Both the position numbers and the translations under genes were made by a program. Shown here one piece after another: positions 54,460-63,506 of a stretch of 64,000 nucleotides of DNA (positions are counted from its first letter, which is position 1; the number at the start of each line of letters is the position of its first letter). Source of the stretch: Verrucomicrobiota bacterium (lineage in GTDB: Bacteria > Chlamydiota > Chlamydiia > Chlamydiales > Rhabdochlamydiaceae); contig JAFEGH010000013.1 of the NCBI GenBank assembly GCA_018240065.1, forward strand, positions 1 through 64,000, in the 5' to 3' direction. The notes under the pieces were generated by a model. The model was given only the letters and a program-made list of their open reading frames with translations. It searched no databases and had not been told where the DNA came from.

Positions 54460-54511
54460 TTTGTTCCTGTTTTCTTATTTTTTCTCATTCGAATCGGCTT
54501 GGGCAACATCC

Positions 54512-55825
54512 TTAAGTTGGCGGTTTACTTTGTAACGATTGGATTAGCATCATTTGACATTCCTGCAGCTGAGTGAGGGCTTCTAGCGCCGAGACGTCTG
54601 TTATCGGGTTGCCATCAAGAATAAGCTGCTTTAGCTGCGTGAGGGTCCTGAGTGCCGAAACGTCCGTAATCTGGTTGTCATCCAGGTAAAGCTCCTCCAA
54701 CTGAGAGAGGCCCCCGAGCAGAGAGACGTCCGTAACCTGGTTGCTGCCAAGATAAAGACGCACTAGATGGGAGAGTTGCCGAAGCGCCGAAATATCTGAC
54801 ACTCGGTTGTCATCTAGAAAAAGCCCCGTTAGCTGAAAAAGCCGCCCTAGCGCCGAGACTTCTGTTATCTGGTTGTGTTCAAGAGAAAGCCGCATCATCT
54901 GAGCGAGGTTTCCCAGTGCTCTGACGTCTGCTATCTGGTTGTTAGAAAGGGAAAGCCAACTTAACTGAGAAAGTTGTCCGAGCGCCGAAACGTCTGTGAT
55001 TTGGTTATTATTTAGAATAAGCCTCTCTAGTCGGGAGAGACTCCCGAGCGCTGAGACGTCTACTATTTGGTTATCGCTAAGGGAAAGCCAACTTAGCTGA
55101 GAAAGTTGTCCAAGTGCCGAAACATCAGCTATCCGGTTGTTATCAAGAAACAGTTCTGTTAGCCCAGAGAGGTTCCCGAGTGAAGAGACGTCTGTTATCT
55201 GGTTATTATTTAAATAAAGCTTCTGCAGCTGAGAGAGGTTCCCGAGCGCCGAGATGTCTGTAATCCTGTTGTAATTAAGGAAGAGTATCTGTAGCTGAGA
55301 GAGGTTCCCGAGTGCCGAGATGTCGATTAACTGGTTGTCATTTAGATTAAGTCCTTGTAACTCAGTAAATTTAGCGATTTGAGGCGGAAGCGTTTTTAAT
55401 TGAAGGCTTGAGAGATCAAGGAATGTAATCGAATTTAATTCATCAGCATTGGCGGGGTCATCGAACCAAGCCTTAATTTCACTTAAGTTTTGCGGAAGAG
55501 GGTCTGCAACAAAATCAGCCCTCATTAATAGATACCCCCATATTCTTAGTAGGGCGAGATCTTCAAGCTCTTGTTGCGCCTGTTGGATTTTTTGTATCAC
55601 TCCAGATTCATGCGAGATAAGATGCGTACAAACAGAAACGCGTGACCAGAGAAGACCGTTATCTAAAACTTCTGCCGGAGAGCTGCCAGTAGCCACAAAG
55701 CTTCCTATCAGTCCCAATACATTAACGGGCATCTTCAAAAGTTCTTGACCGGCCGCGTCTTGACCTTGAGTTCTATAGGGATCATCCCGTGTTGTACTTA
55801 TAGATGTGCAGTGCGTAATCGGCAT
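54512..55825 (-). CDS. LRR protein of the tandem family, 3-prime frameshift
   Basis: This 437-residue protein has the same N-terminal domain and about thirteen LRRs, here mostly ITDVSALG rather than ITDISALG. The last 15 residues (ending LQSKPPT) do not match its relatives. One base before this tail the third frame reads SNDANPIVTK and stops at 54525, matching the FNDGDPINTN end of the 55892 paralogue. A single-base loss near 54567 explains this. AGGT precedes the ATG. Confidence 0.9.
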   Translation of the reverse strand: MPITHCTSISTTRDDPYRTQGQDAAGQELLKMPVNVLGLIGSFVATGSSPAEVLDNGLLWSRVSVCTHLISHESGVIQKIQQAQQELEDLALLRIWGYLLMRADFVADPLPQNLSEIKAWFDDPANADELNSITFLDLSSLQLKTLPPQIAKFTELQGLNLNDNQLIDISALGNLSQLQILFLNYNRITDISALGNLSQLQKLYLNNNQITDVSSLGNLSGLTELFLDNNRIADVSALGQLSQLSWLSLSDNQIVDVSALGSLSRLERLILNNNQITDVSALGQLSQLSWLSLSNNQIADVRALGNLAQMMRLSLEHNQITEVSALGRLFQLTGLFLDDNRVSDISALRQLSHLVRLYLGSNQVTDVSLLGGLSQLEELYLDDNQITDVSALRTLTQLKQLILDGNPITDVSALEALTQLQECQMMLIQSLQSKPPT

Positions 55826-55891
55826 TGATTTACCTGTTTTTTAATTTGTGTTTATTTTCAGCGGCTTCCGCTGCGCCCTGATGTAGGTGCG

Positions 55892-57247
55892 TTAGTTTGT
55901 ATTAATTGGATCACCGTCATTGAAAAGAGTCTCTAGCTGAGAAAGGTTCATGAGGGGAGAGAAATCTGTAATATTATTGTTATAAATACTTAACCACCGT
56001 AGCTGAGCGAGCCCCCCTAGCGCCGAGATATCATTGATCTGGTTATCATTTAGGAAAAGCCGCTCGATTTCTAAGAAGCTCCCAAGCACCGAGAGGTCTG
56101 TGAGCTGGTTGTACGCAAGGAAAATCCGCTCCAGCTTAACGAGATCCTTTAGCGACCTAATATCTGTGATCTGGTTGTTATCTAGAGAAAGCTGTTTTAG
56201 CTTAACTAGGTTTTGAAGAGCCGAGACATCTATTATCTGATTCTGACTAAGAAACAGATACTCCAGCTCAAGGAGCTGCGAGAGCGCCGAAATGTCATTA
56301 ATGAGGTTGTTTTCAAGGAGAAGGGACTGTAGCTGAGAGAGGCTCTCGAGCGCCGAAATGCTTGCTATCTGATTGTGACAAAGGTGAAGTTCCATGAGCT
56401 GAGTGAGATTTCCGAGCGGCGAAATGTCTGTGATCTGATTATTATCAAGGTAAAGCGCCTTCATCTGTAAGAGATCCCCGATCGCCGAAATCTCAGATAT
56501 CCGGTTATTTTCGAGGTGAAGCTCCTCTAGCTGAGGGAGTTTCCCTAAAGCCGTGACGTCGGTAATCTGATTGTTATCAAGGTAGAGCTTCTTTAGCTGA
56601 AAGAGGTCCCCGATCGCCGAGATCTCAGATATCTGATTGCCTTCAAGGGAAAGCTCCTGTAACCAAGCGAGTCCCCCGAGCGCCCAGATGTCAGTGATGA
56701 GGTTGTTGTTAAGAGAAAGCCCCTCTAACCAAGGGAGTCGCCTGAGCGTAGAGATGTCTGCTATCTGGTTGTTATCAAGAATAAGCTTCTGCAGCTTAGT
56801 AAATTTAGTGATCTGGGGAGGAATCGCTCTTAATTGAAAATCTGTAAAATCAAGCTGGATGGTGGCGTTTAATTGACTCGCATTGCCTGGGTCATCAAAC
56901 CAGGCTTTAATTTCTGCTAAGGAGGTTGGAGGATTTCCATTAAATTCAAGCTCTGAGGAAAGAGGGCCCCATATTTTTAGAAGCGCGTCATCTTCAAGCG
57001 CCTGTTGGATATTTTCTTGCAACTCAGATTCATGCGATGTGAGATGCGTAACAGCGCAAACTCGCGACCAGTAAGCACCATTTGTTGCAGCTTCTTGCGG
57101 GAAACCGCCTGTAGCAACAAATTTTCCAAGCAAACCCAATACGTTGGCGGGCAATTTCAGAAGAGCTTGATCAGGCGCATCTTGCCCCAGAGTTCGATAG
57201 GGATCTTCAGTCGTTGTTCTAATTGCTGTGCAATCTGTGATCGGCAT
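55892..57247 (-). CDS. LRR protein of the tandem family, first copy
   Basis: This 451-residue protein is first in the direction of transcription. N-terminal domain (about 1-130; LLKLPANVLGLLGKFVATG), then about fourteen 22-residue LRRs ending with FNDGDPINTN. AAGGT precedes the ATG. The promoter for the cluster is expected in the AT-rich 57248-57726 region. Repeat order and N-terminal domain are conserved in the four genes, so they arose by tandem duplication and then changed repeat number. Confidence 0.9.
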   Translation of the reverse strand: MPITDCTAIRTTTEDPYRTLGQDAPDQALLKLPANVLGLLGKFVATGGFPQEAATNGAYWSRVCAVTHLTSHESELQENIQQALEDDALLKIWGPLSSELEFNGNPPTSLAEIKAWFDDPGNASQLNATIQLDFTDFQLRAIPPQITKFTKLQKLILDNNQIADISTLRRLPWLEGLSLNNNLITDIWALGGLAWLQELSLEGNQISEISAIGDLFQLKKLYLDNNQITDVTALGKLPQLEELHLENNRISEISAIGDLLQMKALYLDNNQITDISPLGNLTQLMELHLCHNQIASISALESLSQLQSLLLENNLINDISALSQLLELEYLFLSQNQIIDVSALQNLVKLKQLSLDNNQITDIRSLKDLVKLERIFLAYNQLTDLSVLGSFLEIERLFLNDNQINDISALGGLAQLRWLSIYNNNITDFSPLMNLSQLETLFNDGDPINTN

Positions 57248-57726
57248 GTTTACCTTTTGATTTTATTCAATCTCTCAACTATCAATTGAAAATGTTAAAT
57301 TTTAAATATTTTTATTTGCCTTTAATTATACAATCTTAATATTAAGAATGTGTAAATTACTATTAAAAAATATGTAAATAACTAAAAAATTGAAAACAAT
57401 TTTCACATACACAATTCAGATATGTTTAATAAATGCTCAAACAATTAAACACTAACAACATAATTATAAAATAAAAAAACACAGGGTATTTAGTCCGATT
57501 ATGTGAATTTAGGAAAAATATTAAAAATTTTAATTTAATCGCTAGCTAACTTCGATCAATCCTGCTATATCTACTTCATTCACAACAATTAATACATGAA
57601 TCTGATAATAAACAGCTTAAGATTAAACCAGTAGTGAAGCCAGGCTTGTCTGCGACTCCTCCTGCTGAGAATAGGATATTTCCTTTTCCCCCTCTCATAT
57701 GGTATGGGTATCGCTTAAGGTGCCAC
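57248..57726. other. AT-rich divergent promoter region
   Basis: About 480 bases, very AT-rich on the left, without a credible gene. It separates the divergent LRR cluster and DUF488 gene and so should contain both promoters. No operator-like repeat was recognised. The plus frame from 57634 is upstream extension of the DUF488 frame. Confidence 0.5.
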
Positions 57727-58245
57727 ATGCAAAAAAAAGTCTACACCATTGGACATTCCACCCGTCCCTTGAAGAGGTTCATCGAACTCTTGAAAGCCCA
57801 TGAAATTCAATGCGTGATCGATATCCGGTCGATCCCTAAATCTCGGCATTGCCCCCAATTTAACAAGCTGCGATTGCAAGAGTCTCTGCATAAGGTTGGG
57901 ATTGGCTACCGCCATATGAAGGAGCTTGGAGGACTGCGCCACCCTCTCAAAGACTCCCCTAACACGACCTGGATCAACGCATCCTTTCGCGGTTATGCCG
58001 ATTACATGCAGACGGAAGAATTTGCGGTAGCTTTGAAGAAGCTGGAAAAGATCGCGGGAAAGAAGCGATGCGCTTTGCTATGCAGCGAGGCAGTGCCCTG
58101 GCGCTGTCATCGGAGCCTGGTCGCAGACGCTCTTACCGTGAAGCGTTGGAAGGCCCTGCATATTCAAAGCCGGAAAACAGCCAAACAGCATGCTTTGACG
58201 CCATTTTTGAGGATCAGGAAAAAAAAGCTGATCTACGATGGCTGA
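57727..58245 (+). CDS. DUF488 family protein
   Basis: The product has 172 residues. YTIGHSTRPLKRFIELLKAH at the start, VIDIRSIPKSRHCPQFN and CSEAVPWRCHRSLVADAL are the DUF488 signatures. Some members are annotated as DNA repair or haem-degrading proteins; function is unclear. AAGGTG five bases upstream sets the ATG at 57727. The 3-prime end overlaps the convergent gene by 13 bases. Confidence 0.9.
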   Translation: MQKKVYTIGHSTRPLKRFIELLKAHEIQCVIDIRSIPKSRHCPQFNKLRLQESLHKVGIGYRHMKELGGLRHPLKDSPNTTWINASFRGYADYMQTEEFAVALKKLEKIAGKKRCALLCSEAVPWRCHRSLVADALTVKRWKALHIQSRKTAKQHALTPFLRIRKKKLIYDG

Positions 58246-58703
58246 CTGCAGCCGTTTTCTACTGCTGCGCCCTGCTCGTAAACCAGTTTCCCGCCAAAGA
58301 ATGCCGTACCGATCAGAAGAACAGCGGCAAGAGCCAGCAGGAGCGAGCTGGCCCAGATGAGCAGCTTGCGCAAACGAGAGCGCTTGATCCAGCTTCTTGA
58401 GCAGTCAAGGATAAGTCCCGCTGTAAACAGGATGGAGGCCGTGTAGGCAAGGGTCGAATGATCTTCGAGGATGCCCGGCTTGCATAGCGTTTTTTCCACG
58501 GCGGTTGCGGCCAATTCCCCTGCCAGAACAGCAAGCCAGGCAAAACAGACCCCGATTGCAAGGATGAGCCGAGCGGTAAAAAGGAGTGTGGAATAATGAG
58601 AGCTCTTCCTCCCGAAATATGCGACCGCTTTCAAGCCAACTCCCGTAAGCAGCAGCGCGATCGGAAAGTGGATCAGCATCGGATGAATGAGTTCTATACG
58701 CAT
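58233..58703 (-). CDS. DUF2231-type membrane protein
   Basis: This 156-residue protein has four membrane helices. It opens with HPMLIHFPIALLLTGVG, which matches the conserved HPxxxHFPIAL of DUF2231; additional His (EDHSTLAY) could bind haem or metal. It lies 21 bases after the DoxX-like gene and is probably co-transcribed with it. Confidence 0.83.
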   Translation of the reverse strand: MRIELIHPMLIHFPIALLLTGVGLKAVAYFGRKSSHYSTLLFTARLILAIGVCFAWLAVLAGELAATAVEKTLCKPGILEDHSTLAYTASILFTAGLILDCSRSWIKRSRLRKLLIWASSLLLALAAVLLIGTAFFGGKLVYEQGAAVENGCSQPS

Positions 58704-58724
58704 TGGACCTCCAAAACCTGCACT

Positions 58725-59105
58725 TTACGCATATTGTCTGCTAAGCTTTCCGAGTGCAATTGCGGACAGCAGCAAACCCAGATCGCGCAGAGCGACATCG
58801 TAATAATGCCCGCTCATGACCAGGTTGACGATAATCCCGACGAGCCAAAGAGAAATGATATAAGCAAAAAAGCCGGGCCTGAAAAACACGCCAATGCCTG
58901 CGATGATCTCTACAACGCCGACAAATCCAAAGAACATCCGCTCATGCCCTGTGACGAATTGCAAGGCAAAGGGAGAAAGATAATCATTCCAATTGGTCAT
59001 CAGATAGAAGAACTTGTCCAGTCCAGCTAAAATGGGAGCCACGACAAAGACGAATTGCAGAATCCTAAAAGCCTGATAGGCCGGTTCTTTAAAAGCCTTA
59101 GCCAT
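58725..59105 (-). CDS. DoxX-like membrane protein
   Basis: This 126-residue, four-helix protein (LQFVFVVAPILAGLDKFFYL near the N-terminus, VGVVEIIAGIGVFFRPGFFA) is of the DoxX/SURF4 type. GAGGAAATC directly before the ATG at 59105 decides the start; the frame extends to 59150. It shares direction and close spacing with the DUF2231 gene. Confidence 0.82.
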   Translation of the reverse strand: MAKAFKEPAYQAFRILQFVFVVAPILAGLDKFFYLMTNWNDYLSPFALQFVTGHERMFFGFVGVVEIIAGIGVFFRPGFFAYIISLWLVGIIVNLVMSGHYYDVALRDLGLLLSAIALGKLSRQYA

Positions 59106-59273
59106 GATTTCCTCTAAGAAAGAATGTGACTTTAATTCACCAAATACCATCTTTGAACAATATTTTTAAATAAAATTAAATAAAAACAAATTAGACAAGA
59201 CAATTTCCCTCCACTAAAATCCTGAATTTAAGTATTCAAGGATTAACATCAAAAAGATTGATGCACATCGCGC

Positions 59274-61637
59274 ATGGACAGGGAAAACAAAGCCACTGGG
59301 TTAAGTCAGCAGGAAGCAGATCTTCGCCTTCAAACAGAGGGTTACAATGAAATCCCAGAGAAAAAGAGATCCCCTATTCTCAAATTCCTCTCCTATTTCT
59401 GGGGACCCATCCCCGGGATGATCCTGGCAGCTGTCCTTCTCTCCGGCATCGCCCGAGACTGGAGTGATTTTGCCGTCATTTCCCTTCTGCTTTTTGTCAA
59501 TTCCACAGTCGGATTTTATGAGGAATTTCAGGCGGATTCCGCCATCGCCGCCCTCAAAGCCAAACTCTCGATCCGCGCCAGAGTGTATAGAGATAAAGAG
59601 TGGAAGAACATCCCAGCCCGCGAGCTTGTCATCGGCGATCTGGTCAGAGCCCGCATTGGAGATATCGTACCCGCCGACATGCAAATCATCGAGGGGGGTG
59701 AGATCGAAGTCGATCAGTCTGCCCTCACTGGGGAATCCCTGCCCGTCCTGAAAAAAAATGGAGAGTTGCTCTATTCAGGATCGATCATCAAAAGAGGGGA
59801 AATCGATGGGATCGTCGAGGCAACAGGCAAGAAGACGTACTTTGGAAAGACGATCGAACTTGTTGAAACAGCCCATACCGTCAGCCATCTCCAAAAGGCC
59901 CTGTTGAAAATCGGGAATTACCTGATTGGGATCGCCATTGCTCTTGTCCTACTGATCCTTGCGGTTTCCTTGGCAAGGCAGCAAAACTTGCCCCAGATAC
60001 TAAAGTTCGTCCTGGTCCTGATGGTAGCCGCCATCCCGACGGCGCTGCCGACGATCCTCTCCCTCAATTTAGCTGCGGGAGCCAACACTTTGGCGAAAAA
60101 ACAGGCCCTGGTCAGCCGCCTTTCAGCCATCGAAGAACTTGCAGGTACTGATATCCTTTGCTGCGACAAAACCGGGACGCTGACACAGAACAGGATCTCG
60201 ATCGCCTCCGTCTTCTGCATCAATACCTTTTCAGAGGAGGAGATCCTGCTTTATGCGAGCCTCGCTTCCCGCCTCGAAGATCAGGATCCGATCGACCAGG
60301 CTATCATCGAAGGGGTCAAAAACCAAAGCGACCGCGCCCTCTACAAGATCCTCTCTTTCACCCCTTTCGATCCTGTGCGCAAACGAACGGAATCCAGCGT
60401 CCAAAAACAGGGCGGCCCTAACTTAAAAATTGCAAAGGGAGGGGTCCCGGTCATCATCGAACTCTGTAAAACCCTTCCCTTAAGCGCCAAAGACAAGATC
60501 GATCAGACAGTCCGCGAGTTTGCTTCCCGCGGTTTCAGAGCCCTCGGGGTTGCCGTCAGCGATGATCATGACCGATGGGACTGCATTGGCATTATCGCCC
60601 TTTACGACCCTCCACGCGAAGACTCTAAAAAAGTGATCCGTGAAACAAGGGAGATGGGCGTCCAGATCAAAATGATGACGGGCGACCAGATCGACATCGC
60701 CAAAGAGATCGGCAAACAGCTTGATTTGGGAACCGCATTCGTCTCCATGGCGGAGCAAAAAGGAAAGCCCTGGGGAGAAGAGATCGAAAAGATCGACGGG
60801 ATGGCCCAAGTCTTTCCGGAAAACAAATACGATATCGTCACAGAACTACAAAAAAGAGGCCATATTGTGGGGATGACAGGAGATGGCGTCAACGATGCGC
60901 CCGCTCTTAAAAAAGCCGATGCGGGAATAGCAGTTGCAAACGCCGTCGACGCCGCCAAGGCCGCAGCTGCCATCGTCCTCATGACGCCGGGGCTGTCCAT
61001 CATCATTGAAGCCATCAAAGAAAGCCGCTGCATCTTTCAACGCATGAAAAGCTATGCGACATACCGCATTGCCGAGACGATTCGAATCCTGTTGTTCATG
61101 ACCCTTTCCATCCTGTTCCTGAATTTCTACCCAGTGACTGCGATCATGATCGTTCTGATCGCCTTGCTTAACGACGGAGCGATTTTGACGATTGTTTATG
61201 ATCGGGTCGAATACGGCAGAACCCCAACCATTTGGAAAATGGATCGAATGCTAACTCTGTCGACCATTTTAGGAATCACGGGCGTCATCTCTTCCTTCGG
61301 TCTTTTTTACTTTCTGGAAACGGTGTTCCACATCAGCCGTCCGATGATCCAGACGATGATGTACCTCAAACTCTCCGTCGCAGGACACTTCCTGATTTTC
61401 ATCACACGCACAGAAGGAGCGTTCTATCGCTCGCGCCCTGCGCCTATCCTCCTTTGGGCTGTCATCGGAACCCAAATCATCGCAACGTTTATCGCAGCTC
61501 TTGGTTTGTTCATGCCGGCGATAGGCTGGACATGGAGTGCGATCATTTGGGGTTATGCGATGATCTGGCTATTCATCACCGATTTCGTCAAGCGGGCGAC
61601 TGTGAAGTGGATTCTTACATCATCCCTCCCTAAATAA
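59274..61637 (+). CDS. P3A-type (plasma-membrane) H+-ATPase
   Basis: This 787-residue P-type ATPase is of the plant/fungal proton pump group. The phosphatase motif is TGES near 153, the phosphorylation site DKTGTLT has Asp298, and the hinge is GDGVNDAPALKKADAGIAV. YRIAETIRILL and LIALLNDGAILTIVYDRVE are typical P3A sequences. It would export protons at the expense of ATP, possibly ATP taken up by the NTT. No strong ribosome binding site is visible before the ATG at 59274. Confidence 0.9.
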   Translation: MDRENKATGLSQQEADLRLQTEGYNEIPEKKRSPILKFLSYFWGPIPGMILAAVLLSGIARDWSDFAVISLLLFVNSTVGFYEEFQADSAIAALKAKLSIRARVYRDKEWKNIPARELVIGDLVRARIGDIVPADMQIIEGGEIEVDQSALTGESLPVLKKNGELLYSGSIIKRGEIDGIVEATGKKTYFGKTIELVETAHTVSHLQKALLKIGNYLIGIAIALVLLILAVSLARQQNLPQILKFVLVLMVAAIPTALPTILSLNLAAGANTLAKKQALVSRLSAIEELAGTDILCCDKTGTLTQNRISIASVFCINTFSEEEILLYASLASRLEDQDPIDQAIIEGVKNQSDRALYKILSFTPFDPVRKRTESSVQKQGGPNLKIAKGGVPVIIELCKTLPLSAKDKIDQTVREFASRGFRALGVAVSDDHDRWDCIGIIALYDPPREDSKKVIRETREMGVQIKMMTGDQIDIAKEIGKQLDLGTAFVSMAEQKGKPWGEEIEKIDGMAQVFPENKYDIVTELQKRGHIVGMTGDGVNDAPALKKADAGIAVANAVDAAKAAAAIVLMTPGLSIIIEAIKESRCIFQRMKSYATYRIAETIRILLFMTLSILFLNFYPVTAIMIVLIALLNDGAILTIVYDRVEYGRTPTIWKMDRMLTLSTILGITGVISSFGLFYFLETVFHISRPMIQTMMYLKLSVAGHFLIFITRTEGAFYRSRPAPILLWAVIGTQIIATFIAALGLFMPAIGWTWSAIIWGYAMIWLFITDFVKRATVKWILTSSLPK

Positions 61638-61683
61638 TCGGTAAGGCCCGGAGAGATAAAAAACACTCTTTTTCTCCGACATT

Positions 61684-61713
61684 TTGCGAAATATACAAGT
61701 CCTGCGCTACAAT
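61684..61713 (+). promoter_or_regulatory. Possible promoter of the outer-membrane protein gene
   Basis: TTGCGA (61684-61689) and TACAAT (61708-61713) with an 18-base spacer. The start of transcription would be near 61720, which excludes the in-frame ATG at 61724 as a normal start and favours 61736 or 61751. Confidence 0.45.
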
Positions 61714-61735
61714 AGTCTAAAAAATGTGTGGGTCA

Positions 61736-62737
61736 ATGTTAGATCGAAAAATGAAGCTTTCCTGGATTTTGCTTGGGCTATTCTGCACTGGATCGATGAC
61801 GCCTCTGATTGCAAGCGATGACCCGATCCAACTTCCCTCAGAGTCGAATTATACCCCTTGGCTGATGGGCCCCCTCATCGCGCCGACAGGGGAAGTCGTG
61901 ACAAAAGGGCATTTCACATTTCAGCCCTACTTATATTTCAATGTCAACACCGGCATCTATAATTCTCATTGGAAACGTGTTTCCACTCCTAATTTCTACA
62001 ATGTCACTCTTCAGCTGGAGACACAGGTCGGCCTGACGGAATTCATGGATTTTCAAATCGTCCCCGCTGTCCTCTATAATCATACTGAAGGAGAGTCCGC
62101 GACCCGATTTGGCGATTTTCCTCTGATTTTTGATTTTCAATTGCTAAGCGTTGACAAGTACAAATGGTTTCCTGGAATCAAACTGGGGATAACGGAGACT
62201 TTTCCGACCGGAAAATACCAGAAGCTCAATCCCAAAAAACTCGACACGGATGCGAGCGGCCTGGGCTCCTTTTCGACAGGTGTCGACCTGGTATTCTACA
62301 AGGTCTACCACATCCATAAGCACCACTTTCTCAGTATGACAGCCAGCGTGCAGTACACCTATTTCGCCCCTGTGCATGTCAAAGGCCTCAGCGTCTATGA
62401 AGGGACGCCGGATACACATGGAAAAGTCTACCCCGGCAATACGACCACTGCCATCGTGAGCTTCGAATATACCCTCACACAGAATTGGGTGCTTTCCCTG
62501 GATAATATCTACACCCACGAAAATAAGGACAGGTTCAAAGGCAGCCCCGGCTTCATCGCACCTTTCATTCCAGGTGTTGTCGGCCGCCCCTCTTCGGAGC
62601 AATTGAGTTTCGCTCCGGCAATCGAATACAACTTCAGTGAACACTATGGGTTCATGGCAGGATCTCTGTTCTCAGCGGCTGGAAGGAACGCTTTGGATTT
62701 TTATAGCGCAATCCTCTCTTTCATGGTCGCTTACTAG
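61736..62737 (+). CDS. Outer-membrane beta-barrel protein
   Basis: The product has about 333 residues. A signal peptide (core WILLGLFCTGSM) is followed by alternating amphipathic strands rich in Tyr, Phe and Thr (for example HFTFQPYLYFNVNTG, TFQLETQVGLTEFMDFQIVP-like stretches) and an aromatic C-terminus (SFMVAY), as for outer-membrane barrels. The pattern is close to the putative MetA-pathway/transporter barrel family. Porin or adhesin function is not established. The start is uncertain among 61736 and 61751. Confidence 0.75.
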   Translation: MLDRKMKLSWILLGLFCTGSMTPLIASDDPIQLPSESNYTPWLMGPLIAPTGEVVTKGHFTFQPYLYFNVNTGIYNSHWKRVSTPNFYNVTLQLETQVGLTEFMDFQIVPAVLYNHTEGESATRFGDFPLIFDFQLLSVDKYKWFPGIKLGITETFPTGKYQKLNPKKLDTDASGLGSFSTGVDLVFYKVYHIHKHHFLSMTASVQYTYFAPVHVKGLSVYEGTPDTHGKVYPGNTTTAIVSFEYTLTQNWVLSLDNIYTHENKDRFKGSPGFIAPFIPGVVGRPSSEQLSFAPAIEYNFSEHYGFMAGSLFSAAGRNALDFYSAILSFMVAY

Positions 62738-62799
62738 TTTTTTTCTTTGCCAGCAATTCAAAAAACAGGGTACTCCTAAAAAAAACTCAAGAGACACTT

Positions 62800-63132
62800 A
62801 TGTTAAAGAAATGCTCCCTGATCGGGCTCGTGATTCTTTGCGCATGCGGCTCCAATAGAGCCGGTCAAGAGGAGATCTCCTATTCCGAAGAAAAGCACAC
62901 CAGCGACAACGACGATGGCTGGTTCTACTTTCACGATCGGGAAGATCAAGATGACTACGATGAGGACGATGGGCACCACCACCATCACCGCCATGGGGAC
63001 GAGGACCATCATCAGGATGGAGATGATCACCACCATGGGGATGAGGATCATCATCACGAGCATGGCGACCATCATCATGACGGCGGGGGCAACCATGGCG
63101 GGGGCGAGCATCACAGCGGCGGGCATCATTAA
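62800..63132 (+). CDS. His/Asp-rich lipoprotein, copy 1
   Basis: This 110-residue protein has a lipoprotein signal peptide (KKCSLIGLVILCAC with lipobox LCAC, lipidated Cys at residue 16). The mature part is mostly His, Asp, Glu and Gly; about 25 of 110 residues are His, in clusters of two to five. Such segments bind zinc, nickel or copper. A similar gene follows at 63213. The low-complexity region also gives long spurious frames on both strands. Confidence 0.82.
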   Translation: MLKKCSLIGLVILCACGSNRAGQEEISYSEEKHTSDNDDGWFYFHDREDQDDYDEDDGHHHHHRHGDEDHHQDGDDHHHGDEDHHHEHGDHHHDGGGNHGGGEHHSGGHH

Positions 63133-63212
63133 GATTCATCACAGCGGTTTTCCTTTGCCATGAAATCAAGGAACACGTTACTTCTTGGGTAAACCAACTT
63201 AAAGAGGTCTTC

Positions 63213-63488
63213 ATGCTAAAGAAATACTCACTGATCGGACTCCTCATCCTGTGCTCATGCGGTTCAGATGGAGCCTACCATGATGGCGGGCGCCCCTACG
63301 ACGGCTACTATGATAATGATGGCTATTGGTACAATGGCCGTCGCGGCCACCACGACCATGATGACCACCACGAACATGGGGATCACCATGGCCATGGCGG
63401 AGACGGGCATCATGGAGGCGGAGGCCACCATGGCGGAGGCGGGCATCATGGGGGTGGAGACCACCATGGCGGAGGCGGGCATCACTAA
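63213..63488 (+). CDS. His/Gly-rich lipoprotein, copy 2
   Basis: The 91-residue protein has a lipoprotein signal peptide nearly identical to the gene before it (KKYSLIGLLILCSC, lipobox LCSC). Tyr/Asp-rich residues (about 20-43) lead into a tail of HHGGGG-type repeats with about 20 His. AGAGGT lies five bases before the ATG. The pair arose by duplication; the second tail is more Gly-rich and less acidic. Confidence 0.82.
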   Translation: MLKKYSLIGLLILCSCGSDGAYHDGGRPYDGYYDNDGYWYNGRRGHHDHDDHHEHGDHHGHGGDGHHGGGGHHGGGGHHGGGDHHGGGGHH

Positions 63489-63506
63489 TCAGAAGACGCC
63501 CCTGTC

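Noticed and set aside
52378..57247. Periodic 66-bp repeats as a possible CRISPR array
   Set aside because: The period is exact in codons and encodes leucine-rich repeats; there are no unique spacers.
62803..63485. Long minus frames over the His-rich lipoprotein genes
   Set aside because: They are mirror frames of CAC/CAT-rich coding sequence (Val/Met/Ile-rich translations); the plus frames have lipoprotein leaders and ribosome binding sites.
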